Source of the DNA: Ramlibacter sp. PS4R-6
Lineage (GTDB): Bacteria; Pseudomonadota; Gammaproteobacteria; Burkholderiales; Burkholderiaceae_C
NCBI RefSeq assembly: GCF_037572775.1
Contig: NZ_JBBHKA010000001.1
Span: 1,178,001 to 1,242,000 of the forward strand
Direction of reading: 5' to 3'
Length of the DNA: 64,000 bases
In this document: piece after piece, positions 58,057 to 64,000 of the stretch
How positions within the stretch are numbered: the stretch's first letter is position 1
How the letters are laid out: every line of letters begins with the position of its first letter
Position numbers and translations under genes: made by a program
The notes under the pieces: model-generated
The model's input: the letters and a program-made list of their open reading frames with translations, nothing else
Told to the model about the DNA's origin: nothing
Databases searched by the model: none

Positions 58057-60015
58057 CTAGGGTAGTTCCGTATTCGACGGCGGCTGCGCCGCGTCCCGCG
58101 GGCCCACGATGCCCAGCCGCGCCTTCAGCGACTGCGGCTGCCCGGTGAGGATGGCCGCATACATCGTGGTGTTGGCCAGCACCTTCTTCACGTAGTCGCG
58201 CGTCTCCGAGAAGGGCACGTTCTCGGCCCACGCGGCCGCCTCCACCGCCGAGCCGTTGCGCCACGCGCGCGGGCGGCTCGGGCCCGCGTTGTAGGCCGCT
58301 GCGGCGAGCGGCATGGAGCCGCCGAAGTCGTCCAGCACGAGCTTGAGGTAGCCCGTGCCGATCGCGATGTTGGTGTCGCGGTCCGTCAGCTGGTCGACCG
58401 TGAAGTTGTTCAAGCCGATCTTGCGCGCCGTCCAGCGCGCGGTGGCCGGCATCACCTGCATCAGGCCCGAAGCCCCGACGTTCGAGCGCGCGTCCATGAC
58501 GAAGCGGCTTTCCTGGCGGATCAGGCCGTACACGTACGCCGGGTCCAGCGCGATCTCCTGCGCGCGCTTGACCACCGCGTCGCGGAACGGCATGGGGAAG
58601 CGCTGGTCGACGTCGATCTCGCCCTTGGTGCGCTCGCTCGTGTTGATGCAGCGGTCCCAAACCTCCTTGTCGCACGCGAACTGGGCCGCGGCGAGCAGGC
58701 CGCGGTCGGTCAGGCCGCCGGCGGTGTGCAGGTTGGTCGTGTAGTTCCACTCGCGCACGCCCTCCGGCCGGATGCCGAGTGCGATCGCGTAGACCGCGCG
58801 GTTCAAGCCCGCGTTCAGGCGCGCGGCTTCCTTTTCATCCGGCGTGAGCGGGGTGGGCTTGATCGGGACGACCACCTTCTGCCCCAGCTCTTCCAGCGCC
58901 AGCATCTCGTAGAAGCCGCGCACGGATGCGATCGATTGCAGCAGCTTCGTGGCCTCCAGCTTGCGGTCGTCGCCGCCGCGCGCCAGCAGCGCACGCGCCT
59001 TCCAGTAGACCCAGGTGGGTTCGGCGCGCGCCTCCTCGCTCATCGCGTTGATCGTGTCGTGCACCAGCTGCCACTGCGGGCCCTTGGGCCAGCGCAACGC
59101 GGCGCGCACCTTCCACGCCAGCATGTCGTCGGTGAGGTCGCGGTCGCGCGAGGCCTTCGCGAAGTAATCCAGTGCATCGTTCGACAGGCGCTGCGCCGCC
59201 TGCTTGCCGATCACGCCCCACAGCCAGTTGCGCTCCTCGGGCGCCAGCTGAGGGCCCCATTTCGAATCGAGCTGGTTGGCGGCGTTCTCGAGGTCGGTCG
59301 ACGACAGCTTGATCAGCGCCAGCGAGATCATCTCCTTGCGCGCCTTGCGCAGCACCGTGATGCGGCTGGTGAGGAAGCGCGTCGGCGTGGCGTTGAGCTC
59401 GTTGAACAGCGGCAGCGCATCGGGCGCGGCCATCAGCACGGCCTGCTGCGCGGCGCGCGGGCGGTTGGCCTCCAGCGCCAGGCGTGCGCGGTGCCAGACG
59501 TCGTCGCCCTTGAGCACCTGCGCGGCCGCCAGCGCGCAGCCGTCGTCGGCCTCGCGCTGCGCGTACCAGAGCTTGCGCACCTCGTCGGCGATCGCCTGCG
59601 TGCCGCCTTCCTTCGACGCCTTCACGAAGAGCGCGTAGCAGCGCACCTCGCGGTCGTCGTTCATGCGGTACTTGGGGTACTCGGCCTCGAAGGCCGCCCA
59701 GTCGCGCCGCTGGCCCAGGAGCAGCAGCCAGTCGTTGCGCAGGCGGTCCTCCTGGTAGGTTCCGGCGTACTTCGTGAAAAAGTCCTGCACTTCCTGCGGC
59801 TGCGCGGTGTCCAGGCGCACGCGCAGCTCCCAGTACGCCACCCATGGCTCGAGCGCATGGCCCTGCGCCTGCGGCAGCAATTGCGCCAGGCGCACGCGGT
59901 TGCGCTGGTTCCACGCCTGGTAGGCGTCGAGGACGGCCGCCTCGCCCTTCGGGGCCTGCGCCCCGGCGCCCCCGACGAGCAAAGAGGCGATCAGTGCCAA
60001 AATCCTTGCGAACAT
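58057..60015 (-). CDS. slt: Soluble lytic murein transglycosylase (Slt70 family)
   Basis: Periplasmic enzyme cleaving peptidoglycan glycan strands to 1,6-anhydro products, substrate for the AnmK pathway seen earlier in the window. The 652-residue product has a signal peptide (MFARILALIASLLVGGAGAQA), a long alpha-superhelical region (about 30-450) and a C-terminal SLT domain with catalytic Glu502 in LIRQESRF, GASGLMQVMPATAR and AAAYNAGPSRPRAW. The ATG is 12 bases from the divergent cyclo-ligase ATG. A terminator follows its stop. Confidence 0.93.
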   Translation of the reverse strand: MFARILALIASLLVGGAGAQAPKGEAAVLDAYQAWNQRNRVRLAQLLPQAQGHALEPWVAYWELRVRLDTAQPQEVQDFFTKYAGTYQEDRLRNDWLLLLGQRRDWAAFEAEYPKYRMNDDREVRCYALFVKASKEGGTQAIADEVRKLWYAQREADDGCALAAAQVLKGDDVWHRARLALEANRPRAAQQAVLMAAPDALPLFNELNATPTRFLTSRITVLRKARKEMISLALIKLSSTDLENAANQLDSKWGPQLAPEERNWLWGVIGKQAAQRLSNDALDYFAKASRDRDLTDDMLAWKVRAALRWPKGPQWQLVHDTINAMSEEARAEPTWVYWKARALLARGGDDRKLEATKLLQSIASVRGFYEMLALEELGQKVVVPIKPTPLTPDEKEAARLNAGLNRAVYAIALGIRPEGVREWNYTTNLHTAGGLTDRGLLAAAQFACDKEVWDRCINTSERTKGEIDVDQRFPMPFRDAVVKRAQEIALDPAYVYGLIRQESRFVMDARSNVGASGLMQVMPATARWTARKIGLNNFTVDQLTDRDTNIAIGTGYLKLVLDDFGGSMPLAAAAYNAGPSRPRAWRNGSAVEAAAWAENVPFSETRDYVKKVLANTTMYAAILTGQPQSLKARLGIVGPRDAAQPPSNTELP

Positions 60016-60027
60016 CACCGTCTCATT

Positions 60028-60612
60028 ATGGACAAGTCGGAACAGAAGAAGGCCTTGCGCAAGCAGCTCGTCGCCGAGCGGCAGGCGTGGGGCGGGCGCC
60101 TGGCGGCCTGCGACCAGCTCCAGCAGGTGATGCGCATCTGGCTGGTGGGCCGCAAGGACACCGCCATCGGCGCCTACTGGCCGATCAAGGGCGAGTTCGA
60201 CCCGCTGCCCGCCTTGCACCGCTGGAAGGAAGACGGCGAGCTGCTGGACGAACCGCAATTGCGCCGCATCGGCCTGCCGGTCGTCGACAAGCTGCATGGG
60301 ACCCTGAAGTTCCACGCCTGGTTCCCCGGCTGCCCGATGGAAGAGGACGCGTACCGCATCCCGAAGCCGAAAGACACGGAAGTCATCCATCCCACGCTGC
60401 TGTTCGTCCCCTGCGTGGGCTACGGGCCGGGTGGCTACCGCCTGGGCTACGGCGGCGGCTTCTACGACAAGACGCTCGCCCAGCTGCGGCCCAAGCCGTT
60501 CACCGTGGGCCTGGGCTTCACGAACGGCTTCGTCGACGACTTCGAGCCCGAGCCGCACGACGAACCGCTCGATGCGATCCTGAACGAGAACGGCGTGGTG
60601 TGGCCGATCTAG
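60028..60612 (+). CDS. 5-formyltetrahydrofolate cyclo-ligase
   Basis: Converts 5-formyl-THF to 5,10-methenyl-THF with ATP. The 194-residue product starts MDKSEQKKALRKQLVAERQAW (conserved Arg/Lys-rich helix), has IGAYWPIKGEFDP, and the signature GYGPGGYRLGYGGGFYDKTL (about 130-150). It is the standard ygfA/fau family, length normal. Divergent from slt with a gap of 12 bases, so regulatory signals lie within the slt signal-peptide region. Confidence 0.93.
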   Translation: MDKSEQKKALRKQLVAERQAWGGRLAACDQLQQVMRIWLVGRKDTAIGAYWPIKGEFDPLPALHRWKEDGELLDEPQLRRIGLPVVDKLHGTLKFHAWFPGCPMEEDAYRIPKPKDTEVIHPTLLFVPCVGYGPGGYRLGYGGGFYDKTLAQLRPKPFTVGLGFTNGFVDDFEPEPHDEPLDAILNENGVVWPI

Positions 60613-60671
60613 GCTGCTGACAGCGCGGTTTTGATGGCGGGGGTATGCTCCGCCCCTCTTTCGCCGTCCCC

Positions 60672-62403
<1,732 letters not shown>

Positions 62404-62414
<11 letters not shown>

Positions 62415-64000
62415 ATCGATTTCGACCCCCGGCCTGCCCAGCGCACCGAAGGACCGCCGCCGCACGCTGGGCGATGCTGCGACGCTGTTGCTGCGCGCGG
62501 CCGAGCCGGACCGCACGCACCTGGTCCACGGCATCTTCTGGCTGCTCGTCGCCGCGGGCCTGGAAGCGCTGGGCCCGCTGATCGGCAAGACCTTCATCGA
62601 CCGCTTCCTGCTGCCGCACGACGCGAACATCCCGGCGATCGCGGGCCTGTTGCTCGGCGCGCTGGTTGCGGGCGCGGTGGCGAGCTGGCTGCGCTACCTG
62701 CAGCTCACGCGGCTCGCGGGCCTGGCGATGCGCTCCGTGCAGCGTATCCGCGAGGACGTGTACGGCCATGTGCTGCGCCTGCCCATGAGCTTCTTCGACA
62801 AGGCCATCATCGGGCAGATCGTCAGCCGGGTGACGAACGACACCGAGGCGGTGAAGACGCTCTACGTGCAGGTGCTGTTCGTGATGCTGGACAGCGTGAT
62901 CGTGCTGACCGGCGCGCTGATCGCGATGGTGTGGCTCGATTGGCGCCTGATGCTGATCGTCGCCACGCTGGTGCCGGCGGTGATCCTGATCGTCGCGGGC
63001 TACCAGAAGCTGTCGGCCCCCGCGGTGACGCGCTCGCGCGAGCTGCGCAGCGAGCTCAACGCGCAGATGGCCGAATCGATCGGCGGCATGCCGGTGCTGC
63101 AGGCAAGCAACGCCGGCCAGCGTTTCGGCGAGCGCTTCGCGGCGGTCAACGAAGGCCACTACCAGTCGCGCCAGCGCGAGCTGCGCGCCAACGCGTGGCT
63201 GCTGCGGCCGGTGCTGGACCTGCTGAACGTGATCCTGCTGGCCACCGTGATCGGCGTGTTCGGCTACCGCGGCCAGTCGGCGGCGATGACGGCGCTGGAG
63301 GTGGGCGTGCTCTACGCCTTCATCAATTACATCGCCCGCGTGGTGGAGCCGCTGATCCAGATCACCATGCAGTTCTCGCAATTGCAGCAGGCGATGGTGG
63401 GCGCGGCGCGCGTGCATGCGCTGTTGAAGGAAGCGGAGACGCCGGTGGCCGCCGAGCACGGCCGCGTGACCGAAGGCGCCATCGCCATCGAGCACCTGAC
63501 CTTCGCCTACAACCCCGGCCACCCGGTGCTGCACGACCTGGACCTGCGCATCGCGCCCGGCAGCTTCCACGGCATCGTCGGCCATACCGGCAGCGGCAAG
63601 AGCACGCTGATGTCGCTGCTGCTGCGCTTCTACCCGGCGCCGGCGGGCAGCATCCGCATCGACGGCACGCCCATTGCCGACATCGGCGAGGACCACTTCC
63701 GCGACGCCATCGGGCTGGTGCCGCAGGACCCGTTCCTGCTGGCGGCCAGCGCGCGCGAGAACATCGCGATGGGGCGCAACATCAGCGACGCCGAAGTCGA
63801 GGCCGCCGCGCGCGCCGCGCATGCGCACGGCTTCATCGGGCAGCTCGAGCGCGGCTACGACACGCCGCTGGGCGAGGGCGGTGCGCGCCTGTCGGTGGGG
63901 CAGAAGCAGCTGGTGGCCATTGCCCGCGCACTGGCCGGACAGCCGCGCATCCTGTTCCTCGACGAAGCGACGTCGCACATCGATTCCGAAACCGAGCAGA
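62404..64000 (+). CDS. ABC exporter half-transporter, MdlB-like (3' end outside window)
   Basis: Partner subunit of the preceding exporter; 532 residues are visible before the window ends. Transmembrane region about 40-330, then a nucleotide-binding domain with GHTGSGKSTLMSLLL (Walker A), LSVGQKQLVAIARAL (signature with Val in place of the second residue of SGGQ, as in MdlB) and ILFLDEATSHID (Walker B with catalytic Glu). It overlaps the MdlA-like gene by 11 bases. Substrate unknown (multidrug or lipid-like in homologues). The frame is open at the window edge, so it is partial rather than broken. Confidence 0.88.

Overview
The window is G+C-rich (about two thirds by eye), almost gap-free chromosomal DNA. 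Gene content and order point to a betaproteobacterium of the Burkholderiales, most likely Comamonadaceae (Ramlibacter/Variovorax-like): glyQ-glyS-gmhB-plsC, rplM-rpsI-(coiled-coil membrane protein)-bactofilin-erpA, M23 peptidase-anmK next to tyrS, ybeY-phoH facing ruvAB, a double-length UvrA, and an ahcY operon behind an S-adenosylhomocysteine (SAH) riboswitch. The taxon is inferred from synteny and protein style, not from a marker search. I saw no rRNA, tRNA, insertion sequence, prophage or CRISPR array.

Layout. 0-5.4 kb: glycyl-tRNA synthetase, LPS heptose phosphatase, acyltransferase and a YgjP-type metalloprotease. 5.4-12.5 kb: accessory genes (orphan hybrid-PAS histidine kinase, MBL hydrolase divergent from a MerR regulator across a near-perfect palindrome, small hypothetical proteins, a branched-chain-type binding protein, a secreted dienelactone-hydrolase-like protein). 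12.5-21.7 kb: a 1903-residue tandem UvrA, then an acetylpolyamine amidohydrolase followed by two PuuD-like glutamine amidotransferases, then a HAD phosphatase and RF3. 23-30.3 kb: a LigC-like DNA ligase facing the riboswitch-controlled ahcY-tlyA-metF operon, then fructosamine-kinase-like, DUF3291 and rlmJ genes. 30.3-36.8 kb: ribosomal proteins L13/S9, bactofilin, ErpA, AnmK, M23 peptidase, TyrS. 37.5-38.2 kb: a VapBC toxin-antitoxin pair. 38.2-43.1 kb: cupin lipoprotein, CDF transporter, dtd, ybeY, phoH, ruvAB. 43-46.6 kb: an operon ending in a fusion of an alkylglycerol-monooxygenase-like domain with a lysoplasmalogenase-like domain. 46.7-57.9 kb: ttcA, a signal-less binding protein, a catalytically degenerate transglutaminase-like protein, oligopeptidase A, folB with a pteridine-reductase-like SDR, MidA methyltransferase, ROK kinase, cca, a DapA-family aldolase and a GST. 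58-64 kb: soluble lytic transglycosylase, 5-formyl-THF cyclo-ligase and a heterodimeric ABC exporter whose second subunit runs off the end.

How parts work together. ahcY, tlyA and metF sit in one transcript that SAH should switch on: the 3' strand of riboswitch helix P1 shares bases with a downstream intrinsic terminator. metF and the more distant 5-formyl-THF cyclo-ligase belong to the same one-carbon economy; folB and the FolM-like reductase supply pterins. The amidohydrolase plus two PuuD-like hydrolases look like a polyamine-derivative catabolic cassette. The two-domain ether-lipid protein would join cleavage of alkyl and vinyl ether bonds in one polypeptide.

Architecture. All 12 convergent gene pairs meet with a gap of 9 bp or less or overlap, and six share a four-base CTAG/CTAA in which the two stop codons interlock, so little room exists for terminators. 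Many same-strand neighbours overlap as ATGA, TGATG or TTGA.
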